From NCBI RefSeq assembly GCF_001692325.1, contig NZ_LXKN01000073.1, positions 62,001-126,000 on the forward strand: a DNA stretch of 64,000 bases, written 5' to 3'. The DNA is from Rhizobium sp. AC27/96. GTDB taxonomy: Bacteria > Pseudomonadota > Alphaproteobacteria > Rhizobiales > Rhizobiaceae. Of the stretch, positions 28,856 through 37,103 are shown in pieces. Position 1 is the first letter of the stretch. Each line of letters begins with the position of its first letter. The notes under the pieces were generated by a model that searched no databases, was not told where the DNA came from, and saw only the letters and a list, made by a program, of their open reading frames with translations. The translations under genes were made by a program, and so were the position numbers.

Positions 28856-29028
28856 GCCGGTGATTCCCAAACCGTGTTATCGGCTGAGATGAACACGAGG
28901 CAGCCAGTCAGGCAAGAGCCAGAGCGGTCAAGCTTTCCAAACCAGTTTGCGCTTTTCCTGGAATTGCTTTGGCTTGCAGCAGCCAAAAGCTATGCCTAGA
29001 TGTCAGCAAACAGCGAAGGATCAGGACG

Positions 29029-29322
29029 ATGAGCGACAAGCCGCGGATCACCATTCTCTATTGCACGCAATGCAACTGGCTGCTGCGCTCCGGCTGGATG
29101 GCGCAGGAACTGTTGCAGACCTTTACCGACAGCTTGGGCGAAGTGGCGCTGATCCCCGGCACCGGCGGCGTCTTCGAAATCCGCATCGATGGCGAGCTTC
29201 TATGGGAGCGCAAGCGCGATGGCGGCTTCCCCGGCCCCAAGGAGCTGAAGCAGCGGGTGCGCGATGTCATCGATCCCGAGCGCGACCTCGGCCATACGGA
29301 CCGGGCGTCGCTGGAAAGCTAA
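29029..29322 (+). CDS. SelT/SelW/SelH (Rdx) family selenoprotein-like protein
   Basis: 97 residues with the thioredoxin-like CxxC redox motif near the N terminus (ITILYCTQCNWLLRSGWMAQ) and the Rdx family's GTGGVFEIRIDG and GGFPGPKELKQRVRD. It is the cysteine version, with no selenocysteine codon. The function in bacteria is not established; a thiol redox role is inferred. The start at 29029 has an AAGGATCAGGA stretch ahead. Confidence 0.9.
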   Translation: MSDKPRITILYCTQCNWLLRSGWMAQELLQTFTDSLGEVALIPGTGGVFEIRIDGELLWERKRDGGFPGPKELKQRVRDVIDPERDLGHTDRASLES

Positions 29323-29340
29323 GCTCCTACCGCCTAAAGA

Positions 29341-29772
29341 TCAATCGAAGGGCGAACGGCAAGCCTGATTGCCACGGTTGATCGTCGTGTAGCTGTTGGT
29401 GCCGGGATTATAGGTGCGGTAGCGCTCGGCGCACCATGTCTGATGCTGCCTGAGCCGTTGCGCCGGCGACGGGTAGATGGCCCGCGGCGGCGGCGTAAAG
29501 GTTTCGCGCGGAGGCATCTGGACGCGCGGGGCGTCATAGCGTTTCACCCCTCCCGTATAGGGCGGCGTGATTGGAAGCGGCTGGCCGGGCCGGGTGTAAA
29601 ACTGTCTCTGTCCGAAGCCGAAGCAGCCACGGGAATCACAGATGACGGAATTCGTGGTACTCGGCGGAATGCCCATCCTCGGAGGGTTCGATGCCGCGAC
29701 GGCCAGCCCCGTCTGCGCCAGCAGGGCAAAGCCCAAAGCGCAGCCAAGCGCGATTCTGTCCAAAACAGCCAT
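29341..29772 (-). CDS. BA14K-like exported protein
   Basis: 143 residues. A signal peptide (MAVLDRIALGCALGFALLAQ) is followed by a Pro-rich middle and a C-terminal BA14K-type segment (HQTWCAERYRTYNPGTNSY, ending INRGNQACRSPFD). BA14K proteins are surface/periplasmic antigens described in Brucella and found through the Rhizobiales. The start at 29772 has GGAG eight bases upstream. It converges on the Rdx protein gene with an 18-base gap. Confidence 0.82.
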   Translation of the reverse strand: MAVLDRIALGCALGFALLAQTGLAVAASNPPRMGIPPSTTNSVICDSRGCFGFGQRQFYTRPGQPLPITPPYTGGVKRYDAPRVQMPPRETFTPPPRAIYPSPAQRLRQHQTWCAERYRTYNPGTNSYTTINRGNQACRSPFD

Positions 29773-29953
29773 GACAAACTCCTGTACCGAGCGCGGCAAA
29801 CCGATATCGCCGCCGCAGCGCTTCACCACTCTATTTGGGGCGCTGGCGGTGGTAAAACCAGTGCTACCGCGACGGGAAAGCCTAGACCCACGATGAGTTG
29901 ATCCCTCGGACCGCTTGCTCCATAAAAGCGCTATCGTTCCAAGGAGATTGTCT

Positions 29954-31384
29954 GTGAGCAGCTTGAAATTTGGTACCAGCGGCCTTCGCGGCCTGTCCGT
30001 AGACCTCGTGGGACGAGCATCTGCCCTCTATGCCACAGCCTTCGCCAACCATCTGCTGAAGAGCGGCCACGCCAAGCGCGGCGATCTCATTCTCGTCGGC
30101 CGGGATTTCCGCGAATCCAGCCCCGCCATCTCGGCCACCTGCATCGGCGCGCTGAAGCGGGCTGGCCTGACCCCGATCGATTGCGGCACGCTGCCGACGC
30201 CGGCGCTGGCGCTTTACGGGCTGCAGCTGAAAACCGCCTCGCTGATGATCACCGGCTCGCATATTCCGGCCGATCGCAACGGCATCAAATTCTACCGGCC
30301 GGATGGCGAGATCGACAAGCAGGACGAAATGGCGATCAGCGCGGAGGCAACCGCGATCATCGACACGCTTCTCGACGAAACACCTGGAAACGCCGAAAAT
30401 CGCACGGCGCAGACCGAAGCGCTGTTTCTGGAGCGCAACAAGGCCCTGCTCCCCGCCGGCAGCCTCGCCGGACTGACCATCGGCGTCTACCAGCACAGCA
30501 CCGTCGCGCGCGACCTCTTCGACCAGGTGCTCGCCCATTACGGCGCCCGTGTGGTGCCGCTCGGCCGTTCCGAGAGCTTCATTCCGGTCGACACCGAAGC
30601 GGTCTCCACAGAAACCATCAGCCTCATGAAAGCCTGGGCACCGGAGCACGGGCTGGATGCCATCGTCTCGGCTGACGGCGATGGCGACCGGCCGCTCGTT
30701 GCAGACGAGACAGGCGAGCCGCTGCGTGGCGATCTGCTCGGCCTCATCGCTGCGAACTTCCTCGGCGCGGACGTGGTGGTGACCCCGGTGACTTCCAATT
30801 CGGGCATCGAAGCAGCCGGCTCCTACGCCGTCACCCGCACCCGCGTCGGCTCGCCCTATGTGATCGCCGGCATGGATGAAGCGATTGCCGCCGGCAAGGC
30901 CAACGTCATGGGCTTCGAGGCCAATGGCGGCACGCTTACGGCCAGCCGTTTCACCGTCGAGGGCAGGCCCTTCGATGCGCTGCCGACCCGCGACAGCTTC
31001 CTGCCGATCCTTGCGACGCTCTATGCGGCCGCGCAGGCGAAAAAGCCGCTGTCGGCCGTTGCCGGCAGCTATCGCCTGCCGTTTGCCGCCGCCGACCGCC
31101 TGGAGAACTTTCCAGTTGAAACGAGCGCAGCACTGATGGCCTCTTTGCGTGCCTCTGACGCCAATCTTGCGGGTTTCCTTGCCCCCATCGCCGGTGTGGC
31201 ATCCAAGAGCGACATAGACGGGCTGCGGGTTACGCTTGCGGATGGCCGAATCATTCATTTCCGTCCTTCCGGCAATGCGCCGGAAATGCGCTGCTATGTG
31301 GAAGCAGGCAGCGAAAGCGAGGCAAAGGCCTTGCTGGAACAGGGGCTTGGCCTGATGCGTGCATGGGCCAACGCCCGGATCTGA
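29954..31384 (+). CDS. phosphomannomutase/phosphoglucomutase-type enzyme
   Basis: 476-residue alpha-D-phosphohexomutase. The phosphoserine loop reads ITGSHIPADRNG (usually TASHNP), the metal loop DGDGDRP, the sugar loop GFEANGG and the phosphate-binding loop RPSGNAPEMR, all in the right order. It interconverts hexose 6- and 1-phosphates, probably mannose, feeding sugar-nucleotide synthesis. The altered serine loop puts it in the Rhizobiales subgroup and leaves its sugar preference open. The GTG start at 29954 follows AAGGAG by seven bases. Confidence 0.92.
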   Translation: MSSLKFGTSGLRGLSVDLVGRASALYATAFANHLLKSGHAKRGDLILVGRDFRESSPAISATCIGALKRAGLTPIDCGTLPTPALALYGLQLKTASLMITGSHIPADRNGIKFYRPDGEIDKQDEMAISAEATAIIDTLLDETPGNAENRTAQTEALFLERNKALLPAGSLAGLTIGVYQHSTVARDLFDQVLAHYGARVVPLGRSESFIPVDTEAVSTETISLMKAWAPEHGLDAIVSADGDGDRPLVADETGEPLRGDLLGLIAANFLGADVVVTPVTSNSGIEAAGSYAVTRTRVGSPYVIAGMDEAIAAGKANVMGFEANGGTLTASRFTVEGRPFDALPTRDSFLPILATLYAAAQAKKPLSAVAGSYRLPFAAADRLENFPVETSAALMASLRASDANLAGFLAPIAGVASKSDIDGLRVTLADGRIIHFRPSGNAPEMRCYVEAGSESEAKALLEQGLGLMRAWANARI

Positions 31385-31408
31385 CCCGGGCTTTAACGGC
31401 TTTTTTCA
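31373..31408 (+). terminator. possible terminator of the phosphohexomutase gene
   Basis: GCCCGG, a 7-base loop and CCGGGC surround the stop codon, and a run of six T (GGCTTTTTTC) follows after 12 bases. The distance between stem and T run makes this a weak call. Confidence 0.4.
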
Positions 31409-31437
31409 CGATTGACACGAAAACTTCAAAAACCCTG

Positions 31438-31466
31438 TTGACACCGGACGGCCACCCCCTTACATG
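31438..31466 (+). promoter_or_regulatory. probable sigma70 promoter of tRNA-Leu
   Basis: TTGACA (31438-31443), 17-base spacer, TACATG (31461-31466), ten bases before the mature tRNA 5' end. A second TTGACA lies at 31412. The -35 box is perfect; the -10 box is poor. Confidence 0.5.
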
Positions 31467-31476
31467 CCTGACCGTC

Positions 31477-31563
31477 GCCCAGATGGCGGAATTGGTAGAC
31501 GCGCCAGCTTCAGGTGCTGGTACCCGAAAGGGTGTGGAGGTTCGAGTCCTCTTCTGGGCACCA
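31477..31563 (+). tRNA. tRNA-Leu (anticodon CAG)
   Basis: 87-base class II tRNA. The acceptor stem GCCCAGA pairs with TCTGGGC, the D-loop has TTGGTAGA, the anticodon stem CCAGC/GCTGG encloses TTCAGGT with anticodon CAG, the long variable arm contains TACCCGAAAGGGTGT, and the T arm is GGAGG-TTCGAGT-CCTCT. The discriminator A and an encoded CCA follow. It reads CUG codons, the most frequent leucine codon in this G+C-rich genome. There is no integrase or direct repeat of its 3' end nearby. Confidence 0.97.
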
Positions 31564-31908
31564 TTCCATTTTGAGAAACTCAGATTTCTCAATAATTTCA
31601 AGACTAACGAGTTCCTTTGGAACACATTCGGTTCACCGGATGTGTACGATGGGACTTGTCTTGGAATTGGCGGAAACGGCGAGAATTCCCATTCGGCGAA
31701 GCAGCAAGCGGATCCTTCGCGACACCCGGCAAAATCCTCTGTTCTGATGCCCGTTTCCTGACACCCGATGCGCTTGCGCCGCGACTCTTTGGTGGTTGCC
31801 AGCCTCCCACGTCCGCCAGGTTGACGGACGAAATCCCAAGGCCATCTTTAAATCGTTGACTGTCGAAAAGACGGCGACCTAATAGAGGAAACCTTTGGGG
31901 GATTTTTG
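31564..31908. other. 345-base region after tRNA-Leu with no clear gene
   Basis: Short frames exist in several phases but none has a ribosome site or a recognisable protein. A hairpin CGTCCG-N9-CGGACG lies at about 31809-31829. No tRNA fragment, integrase piece or direct repeat was seen. Confidence 0.5.
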
Positions 31909-32046
31909 ATGAGTCACAAGCGCGACTGGTACGATCTGATCGTTGGCAACGGCAACGTCAACGAGGGACTGGGCAGGATGGTGGGTTCCATCCTTGCGTT
32001 CATCGTCATCGTGGGTGTGATTTTCTGGATGATCTATCCAAACTGA
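31909..32046 (+). CDS. 45-residue single-helix membrane protein
   Basis: A short frame with a good ribosome site (GGGGGA, six bases before ATG). The product begins MSHKRDWYDLIVGNGNVNEG, then has one hydrophobic helix (MVGSILAFIVIVGVIFWMIY) and ends PN. The polar N-terminal half and single C-terminal helix suggest a small inner-membrane protein, N-terminus inside. No family is recognised. A weak hairpin (CTGCCCGGGGCAG) follows the stop. Confidence 0.65.
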   Translation: MSHKRDWYDLIVGNGNVNEGLGRMVGSILAFIVIVGVIFWMIYPN

Positions 32047-32075
32047 GTGTTTTGCCTGCCCGGGGCAGAATGCGC

Positions 32076-32342
32076 CTAATGAAAGCGCTCGGAGTCCGGC
32101 TTGACGTAAAGCCCGGCCTCTCGCGCCGCTTCAAGGAATGCGTCCCGCGACTCCTCGGCGGAAACCTTGCCCAGAAGAGCATCGAGGCACACCAGCACGG
32201 CTTCATTGACAGCCGACCCGCCTTCCACCGGCCACTCCTCGCTCATGCAGTTGGCGGCATCGAGCGCGTTCGTGATGATCGCGTAATGGCCGATCCCGTT
32301 GAGGTCGACTATGACGGGATTGTTCCAATCACCATATTCCAT
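32076..32342 (-). CDS. DUF982 protein
   Basis: 88 residues (MEYGDWNNPVIVDLNGIGHY ... NALDAANCMSEEWPVEGG ... LEAAREAGLYVKPDSERF) with the DUF982 pattern: a central small alpha/beta unit containing the W-P segment and the C-terminal helix. This family is found almost only in Rhizobiales, often in many copies, and has no known function. The ATG at 32342 follows GGGAGGATAGCT. It lies 11 bases behind a 26-residue peptide gene and is probably translated from the same message. Confidence 0.85.
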   Translation of the reverse strand: MEYGDWNNPVIVDLNGIGHYAIITNALDAANCMSEEWPVEGGSAVNEAVLVCLDALLGKVSAEESRDAFLEAAREAGLYVKPDSERFH

Positions 32343-32353
32343 AGCTATCCTCC

Positions 32354-32434
32354 CTAACCGTATAGCGCCATCAGCGCCGCGATGAGAAAAGATCCAGTCC
32401 CGGCAAATGCCGCCATCGTCGTATAATAGTCCAT
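32354..32434 (-). CDS. 26-residue hydrophobic peptide upstream of DUF982 gene
   Basis: ATG at 32434, TAG at 32356-32354, product MDYYTTMAAFAGTGSF then LIAALMALYG. A GAGGAG ribosome site is nine bases ahead. The peptide could form a single short membrane helix. Its stop is 11 bases before the DUF982 start, and that gene's ribosome site overlaps the interval, so it could be a coupled leader peptide or a small toxin-like membrane peptide. It is below usual gene-calling length, and its reality rests on the ribosome site and composition. Confidence 0.5.
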   Translation of the reverse strand: MDYYTTMAAFAGTGSFLIAALMALYG

Positions 32435-32712
32435 GGGTCCAACTCCTCACCTCAGATAGCTGGATAACGTGGCGAGGCCACGGAGGTTCCTGGGTCGAGA
32501 GCGTCTCGTTAAGATTTTCTTAGGATCTTCGCGGGGTTGGCCGAATATGGCGCGCTCAAGCGCGATCGCCATATGCTCGCACTTTCCTGGTTGTCCGTTG
32601 TTCGTTTCCCATTTTGCGCAACCCTCCATCCCGCTAGGGCGCTACCTCTCGTCCTGTCATCTGGTTAACGTTTGACGCAGGGAGGAGGCACATAAAACAA
32701 GGGAACGATAAG

Positions 32713-32895
32713 ATGGACCATATCTGCAACCTCCTCTGGCTTGCCTTCAGCGTCGCCCTGCTCTTTGCCGCGCTGAACAGGAGATTGGTCGGAGATTATC
32801 TGAGCATGTGGTATCTGCTGGTCATCACCGCCATGGCTGTTCTGGCCTGGGTTGGGGTATTCCCAACCGATCTGAGCGCCGCGCGAGCCGGATAG
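32713..32895 (+). CDS. 60-residue small membrane protein
   Basis: Two predicted helices (CNLLWLAFSVALLFAALN and WYLLVITAMAVLAWVGVF) separated by a short basic/polar loop (RRLVGDYLSM). AAGGGAA lies eight bases before the ATG. No family is recognised. The 257 bases before it hold no clear gene, and the 237 bases after it run to the convergent SDR gene with nothing recognisable. Confidence 0.55.
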   Translation: MDHICNLLWLAFSVALLFAALNRRLVGDYLSMWYLLVITAMAVLAWVGVFPTDLSAARAG

Positions 32896-33132
32896 GTTCC
32901 GCGTCAGAACCGATGCAGTTTGGCCTTGCCCATTTTCGCTTCCAGCCTTCAATCCAGGCATAGAAAAGACCGCCGAATATCCCTTCGGCAGTCTCTGGTA
33001 TGAGACCGTAATAGCGTGAGCTGGAGCTTCGGCATCAGGGGAAGGCGACCATGCTTTCCTCCCTCCGGAGACCAGCTGCTCTCAGGATGAGCGGAAGCCG
33101 GATGCATCCATGCTCCCTCCTGGCGGCGCGCT

Positions 33133-33909
33133 CTAGTAATGATCGGACTGCGAGAAGGTATGGGCAAGTTCGGCCTGCCCCGCCGTCAGGCCGCAATCGA
33201 CCGGCAGGCAGACACCGGTGATGGCGCCGGCAAGCGGGCTTGCAAGGAAAGACACGGCGTTGGCGACATCGACGGGATCGACGACACGGCGCAGCGCATA
33301 CCAGCGCTTTGCTTCCTCGAAGACATTCGGGTTCGCGGCGGCGCGCACTTCCCAGGCTTGCGTGCGCACCGTGCCCGGCGCGACCGCGTTGGCGCGAATG
33401 CCGAACTTGCCATATTCGACGGCCACCAGCCGGGTGAAATGCAGGAGCCCGGCCTTGGCGGCGCTATAGGCCGGATGACCGAAGACGGCCAGACCGTTGA
33501 CGGAGGCGATATTGATCAGCGACCCCTTCGACGCCTTCAGCATGTCCTCGACCGCGCGGAAGCACAGGAACGCCGCCTCCAGATTAAGCGCATTGTCGGC
33601 GCGCCAGATTTCCGGCGTCGTATCATGAAGGCTGACCGCACGGGCGGCGCCCGCATTGTTGACCAGCGTCCGGACCGTGCCCAGGCTCGACGCGGCCTTT
33701 GCCATTTCGGCGGTATCGGCTTCGTTGGTTATGTCAGCCTTGATCGCGACGAAGCGGTCTGCAGGCCCCAGATCCTGCGCCGCCTTTTGCGCGGCCGCCT
33801 CGTCGATATCGACGAGCAGGATGACATCATGGTCATCCGCCAGACGCTTTGCGATGGCGCGGCCGATATCGCCTGCGGCCCCGGTGACGATGGCAACCGA
33901 TTTACTCAT
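33133..33909 (-). CDS. short-chain dehydrogenase/reductase (SDR)
   Basis: 258-residue classical SDR. The NAD(P) site is TGAAGDIGRAIA, NNAG is at LVNNAGAARA, the catalytic Ser is in NIASVNG, and the Tyr/Lys pair is in YSAAKAG. Asp at VDIDE after beta-2 suggests NAD preference. It follows the RpiR regulator on the same strand with a 75-base gap, so it is likely controlled by it. The substrate is presumably a hydroxy acid or sugar-derived alcohol of the pathway in this region. Confidence 0.93.
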   Translation of the reverse strand: MSKSVAIVTGAAGDIGRAIAKRLADDHDVILLVDIDEAAAQKAAQDLGPADRFVAIKADITNEADTAEMAKAASSLGTVRTLVNNAGAARAVSLHDTTPEIWRADNALNLEAAFLCFRAVEDMLKASKGSLINIASVNGLAVFGHPAYSAAKAGLLHFTRLVAVEYGKFGIRANAVAPGTVRTQAWEVRAAANPNVFEEAKRWYALRRVVDPVDVANAVSFLASPLAGAITGVCLPVDCGLTAGQAELAHTFSQSDHY

Positions 33910-33984
33910 ATGTTTTCCTCTAGCTATCGTTGTTCCCTGCGCAATTCCGGACGAAAACCGCTGCGCATTTTTGCTGAAATTGCT

Positions 33985-34848
33985 CTAGTCCCCGAGAAGC
34001 TGGCGGTCGTCGCCGTCGCGATGGGTGACGAGTTGCTGTTTGATACGGCGCAAGATCACCGTGGCCTGCGGGCGCAAGCGGTAGGCGACGAGGCTGGCGA
34101 GAATGTCGACCACGGCAAGATATGCGATGCGCGTCGACGTCGGCCTATAGATATTGTCGCCTTCCGGCAGATCGATCGGCACGGTGGTATCGGCGACATG
34201 AGCCACCGGACTGTCGCTCTGCGTGAGGGCGATGGTCGGCACCTTGGCTTCGCGCGCCAGCGTGAAGGCGCGCACCAGCTCGGCGTTACGGCCGGAAAAG
34301 GATGAACCGATCAGCACATCCCCGGGCTTGGCGGCTGCGGCCATCATCAACTGCATGCTGTGATCGGAGCTCGCGGTGATGCGCAGGCCGAACCGGAACA
34401 GGCGATTCTGGATTTCGCTGGCAATCATCGAGGAATTGCCACCGGAGCCGAAGGCGTAGATCATCTCGGCGCCGGCCAGCCGATCAGCCGCCCGTTCGAT
34501 GGCTCCAACGTCCAGACCGCGATGCAGCAGGAATAGCGCATTCTGCGCCTTGGTAATAATGTCCTGGGCGACATCGGCCGGCGCTATGCTCTTCGGCTCG
34601 GGCTTGAGGTAGCGCATGCCGACATAGGCGGTGCGTGCCAGCTGCACCTTGAAATCCGAGAAGCTTTCGCAGCCGAGGCGGCGGCAGAAGCGCGTAACGG
34701 TCGGCGGCGAGACATCCGCCTTGCCGGCCAGCTCGATGATGGAAGCGTTGACGGCGAATTCGAAATCGTTGAGGACGATGTCGGCAATGCGGACTTCCGA
34801 TTGTGAAAGCCGCCCTCTTTCGTCCTGCATGGTCGTGAAGATATCCAT
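33985..34848 (-). CDS. RpiR-family (HTH-SIS) transcriptional regulator
   Basis: 287 residues: an N-terminal helix-turn-helix of the RpiR type (LAGKADVSPPTVTRFCRRLG) and a C-terminal SIS sugar-phosphate-binding domain (YAFGSGGNSSMIASEIQNRL, then LIGSSFSGRNAELVRAFTLA). Regulators of this kind sense phosphosugars or similar ligands. The ATG at 34848 follows GGGGGAG; an upstream frame of 26 codons is Cys-rich and unlikely to be used. It is divergent from the 35115-38207 genes and upstream of the SDR, so it probably controls both sides. Confidence 0.94.
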   Translation of the reverse strand: MDIFTTMQDERGRLSQSEVRIADIVLNDFEFAVNASIIELAGKADVSPPTVTRFCRRLGCESFSDFKVQLARTAYVGMRYLKPEPKSIAPADVAQDIITKAQNALFLLHRGLDVGAIERAADRLAGAEMIYAFGSGGNSSMIASEIQNRLFRFGLRITASSDHSMQLMMAAAAKPGDVLIGSSFSGRNAELVRAFTLAREAKVPTIALTQSDSPVAHVADTTVPIDLPEGDNIYRPTSTRIAYLAVVDILASLVAYRLRPQATVILRRIKQQLVTHRDGDDRQLLGD

Positions 34849-35030
34849 CAGCTCCCCCTTTGATTTGTCGCTGGGTTCTAAACGTCCGACACCTGGCAAG
34901 CGACACAAGCCATCGCAATCCCGCAACTCGCTATCGATGCCTACCTACGAGTGTGCGAGGGAGCGCGGCTCGCCGTTCGCGTCCATCTGACGGGAACCAT
35001 AATGAGTGACGAACATCATATGATTCCTGC

Positions 35031-35041
35031 AAATTATTTTC
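35031..35041 (+). promoter_or_regulatory. candidate RpiR operator half, divergent promoter region
   Basis: AAATTATTTTC in the 266-base divergent promoter region between the RpiR gene and 35115 differs by one base from AATTTATTTTC, which occurs twice upstream of the ABC operon at 44.0 kb. See the operator entries there. Confidence 0.35.
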
Positions 35042-35114
35042 TTGATGCGTTGACAAATGACCATAGAAAGCAGAATTTAGCCAGTGAAAATCGAGAATTA
35101 TGAAAAGAATTTAA

Positions 35115-35615
35115 ATGACGGCGGATACAATGCGTGATCCATTCAAGAATCCCTTTCCTGCCAGCGACGCTCCCAGACACGCGATTTGGGAAATGCTCGT
35201 CCCTCGCGACATCGACGCATTTCTGGCGGCCGACTGGTCCATGGTAGCAGGCGATTTCGTCGAAGAGGGCTTTATCGGCATTGACGGCCGTCGTGAGGTC
35301 AGCCCCGACAAATGGCGCCTCGCCTTTCCGAGTCTTGCCGCCTACCGCGACGAATGGCTGCGCCAGGCGCGCGATTTCGCCACACAGTCCTTTGCCGAGG
35401 ACACGCGCACCGCGATTTTCACCACCACGACACTCGAGGATATCGAGATCGAGGATGACATGGCGCTGGTGCGCAAGAAATTCGATGGCAGCCTGACGAA
35501 GTCAGATGGCAGTATCGACGTGATGAAATGGCAGACACTTTATTATTGCCGCCTGCATGAGGGGCGCTGGAAGATCAGCGGCTTCACCGGTTACCTGCCG
35601 AACCCTATGGAATAG
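35115..35615 (+). CDS. NTF2-like/SnoaL-type protein
   Basis: 166 residues with an NTF2-like pattern: an N-terminal helix (LVPRDIDAFLAADWSMVAGD), then FVEEGFIGIDGR, and a C-terminal sheet (DVMKWQTLYYCRLHEGRWKI). The family includes isomerases and dehydratases as well as binding proteins, so only a small-molecule role can be inferred. It is first in the three-gene unit with the M81 peptidase (11-base gap). A second ATG at 35130 is an alternative start. Confidence 0.75.
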   Translation: MTADTMRDPFKNPFPASDAPRHAIWEMLVPRDIDAFLAADWSMVAGDFVEEGFIGIDGRREVSPDKWRLAFPSLAAYRDEWLRQARDFATQSFAEDTRTAIFTTTTLEDIEIEDDMALVRKKFDGSLTKSDGSIDVMKWQTLYYCRLHEGRWKISGFTGYLPNPME

Positions 35616-35626
35616 AGGCGACAGCA

Positions 35627-37102
35627 TTGCGCATATTCACCGCGGCTTTCGCGACCGAGACGAACACCTTCTCCCCCATCTGCATCGACCGGCGCGCTTT
35701 CGAAGCGTCTCTCTATGCGCCTCCGGGCACGCATCCGGAAACGCCGACACTCTGCTCCGCTCCGATCACCGTCGGCCGGCGCGTCGCGGCGCAAAAGGGC
35801 TGGGAGCTGATCGAAGGCACGGCCACCTGGGCCGATCCGGCCGGTCTGGTCAATCGCCGGACCTATGAGGACCTGCGCGACGAAATCCTCGACCAGCTGC
35901 GCGCGGCCATGCCGGTCGATGCCGTGGTGCTCGGCCTGCATGGGGCCATGGTTGCGGACGGTTATGAAGATACCGAGGGCGATTTCCTCACGCGCGTACG
36001 CGAGATCGTCGGGCCGGACATTCTGGTCTGCGCCGAGCTTGACCCGCACAGCCATCTGACGAAGAAGCGCCTCTCGGCGGCTGAATTCTTCGTCTACTTC
36101 AAGGAATTCCCGCACACGGATTTCGTTGACCGCGCCGAGGATCTCTGGCGCATCGCCGTCGATACGCTGGAAGGCCGCGTAAAGCCTGTCATGTCGGTAT
36201 TCGATTGCCGCATGATCGACGTTTTCCCGACCTCGCGCGACCCGATGCGCTCCTTCGTCGACAAGATCATGGCGATGGAACAGGCCGACCCGGATATCCT
36301 GTCGATCTCCGTCATCCATGGCTTCATGGCCGGCGACGTTCCCGAGATGGGCACCAAGCTGCTTGTGGTAACCGATAATAAGCCGGATAAGGGTTCTGCA
36401 ATCGCCCGCGATCTCGGCCTGGAACTCTTCTCCAAGCGCGGCACGTTCATCATGCCGCAGATCGACGAGAAAGAGGCTGTCAGCCAGGCCATGGCTGCCA
36501 CATCGGGTCCGATCGTCATCGCCGATCTCTGGGACAATCCGGGCGGCGGCACTTCGGGAGACGCCACCGTTATCCTGCAGGAACTGCTCGACCGTGGCGC
36601 CACAGATACGGCGATCGGCACGATCTGGGATCCGATGGCGGTGCAGATATGCATGGCCGCCGGCGAAGGCGCTGAAATCCCGCTGCGCTTCGGTGCCAAA
36701 TCGGCGCCGGGTACCGGCAATCCCATCGACGGCCACGTCAAGATCATCCGTCTGGTCGCCAATGCCGAGATGCGTTTCGGCGAGAGCTACGCCCCCTTCG
36801 GCGATGCCGCCTATATCCGGTACAAGGGTATCGACATCATCCTGAATTCGACGCGCGCGCAGAGCTTCGACCCGAGCCTATTCTCCGTCATGGGCATCGA
36901 TCCGACACAGAAGAAGATCCTGGTCATCAAATCGACCAATCACTTCTACGCATCCTTCTCCAAGATCGCCTCGGAAATCCTTTATTGCTCGGCCGGGACG
37001 CCCTATCCGAACAATCCAGCCCGCACCCCCTATCGCCGCGCACCGAAAGACATCTGGCCCATGGTGGCCGATCCGCATGCGACAGAACGCAAAGGCGCCT
37101 GA
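35627..37102 (+). CDS. M81-family (MlrC-like) zinc metallopeptidase
   Basis: 491 residues, typical for MlrC-type proteins. Visible signatures are TETNTFSP at the N terminus, GLHGAMVADGYEDTEGDFL, the DPHSHLT zinc segment, HGFMAGDVPEMGTKLLVV, and DNPGGGTSGD in the C-terminal domain. MlrC cleaves the tetrapeptide left after microcystin linearisation; other members are amidohydrolases of unknown substrate. The start is TTG at 35627 with GAGG upstream. It lies between the NTF2-like gene and the D-amino-acid-type PLP enzyme, which suggests a substrate containing a D-amino acid or hydroxy-amino acid. Confidence 0.9.
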   Translation: MRIFTAAFATETNTFSPICIDRRAFEASLYAPPGTHPETPTLCSAPITVGRRVAAQKGWELIEGTATWADPAGLVNRRTYEDLRDEILDQLRAAMPVDAVVLGLHGAMVADGYEDTEGDFLTRVREIVGPDILVCAELDPHSHLTKKRLSAAEFFVYFKEFPHTDFVDRAEDLWRIAVDTLEGRVKPVMSVFDCRMIDVFPTSRDPMRSFVDKIMAMEQADPDILSISVIHGFMAGDVPEMGTKLLVVTDNKPDKGSAIARDLGLELFSKRGTFIMPQIDEKEAVSQAMAATSGPIVIADLWDNPGGGTSGDATVILQELLDRGATDTAIGTIWDPMAVQICMAAGEGAEIPLRFGAKSAPGTGNPIDGHVKIIRLVANAEMRFGESYAPFGDAAYIRYKGIDIILNSTRAQSFDPSLFSVMGIDPTQKKILVIKSTNHFYASFSKIASEILYCSAGTPYPNNPARTPYRRAPKDIWPMVADPHATERKGA

Positions 37103-37103
37103 T

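Noticed and set aside
29954..31384. Inactive phosphohexomutase because the serine loop is TGSHIP rather than TASHNP
   Set aside because: The catalytic Ser and His and all three other loops are intact, so activity is expected.
31477..31908. tRNA-Leu as an integration site for a genomic island
   Set aside because: No integrase, no second copy of the tRNA 3' end and no mobile genes appear downstream within the window.
32447..32629. 60-codon minus-strand frame ahead of the 26-residue peptide
   Set aside because: It has no ribosome site of good quality, a basic non-conserved-looking product and no recognised family. It could be the leader of the small-gene message instead.
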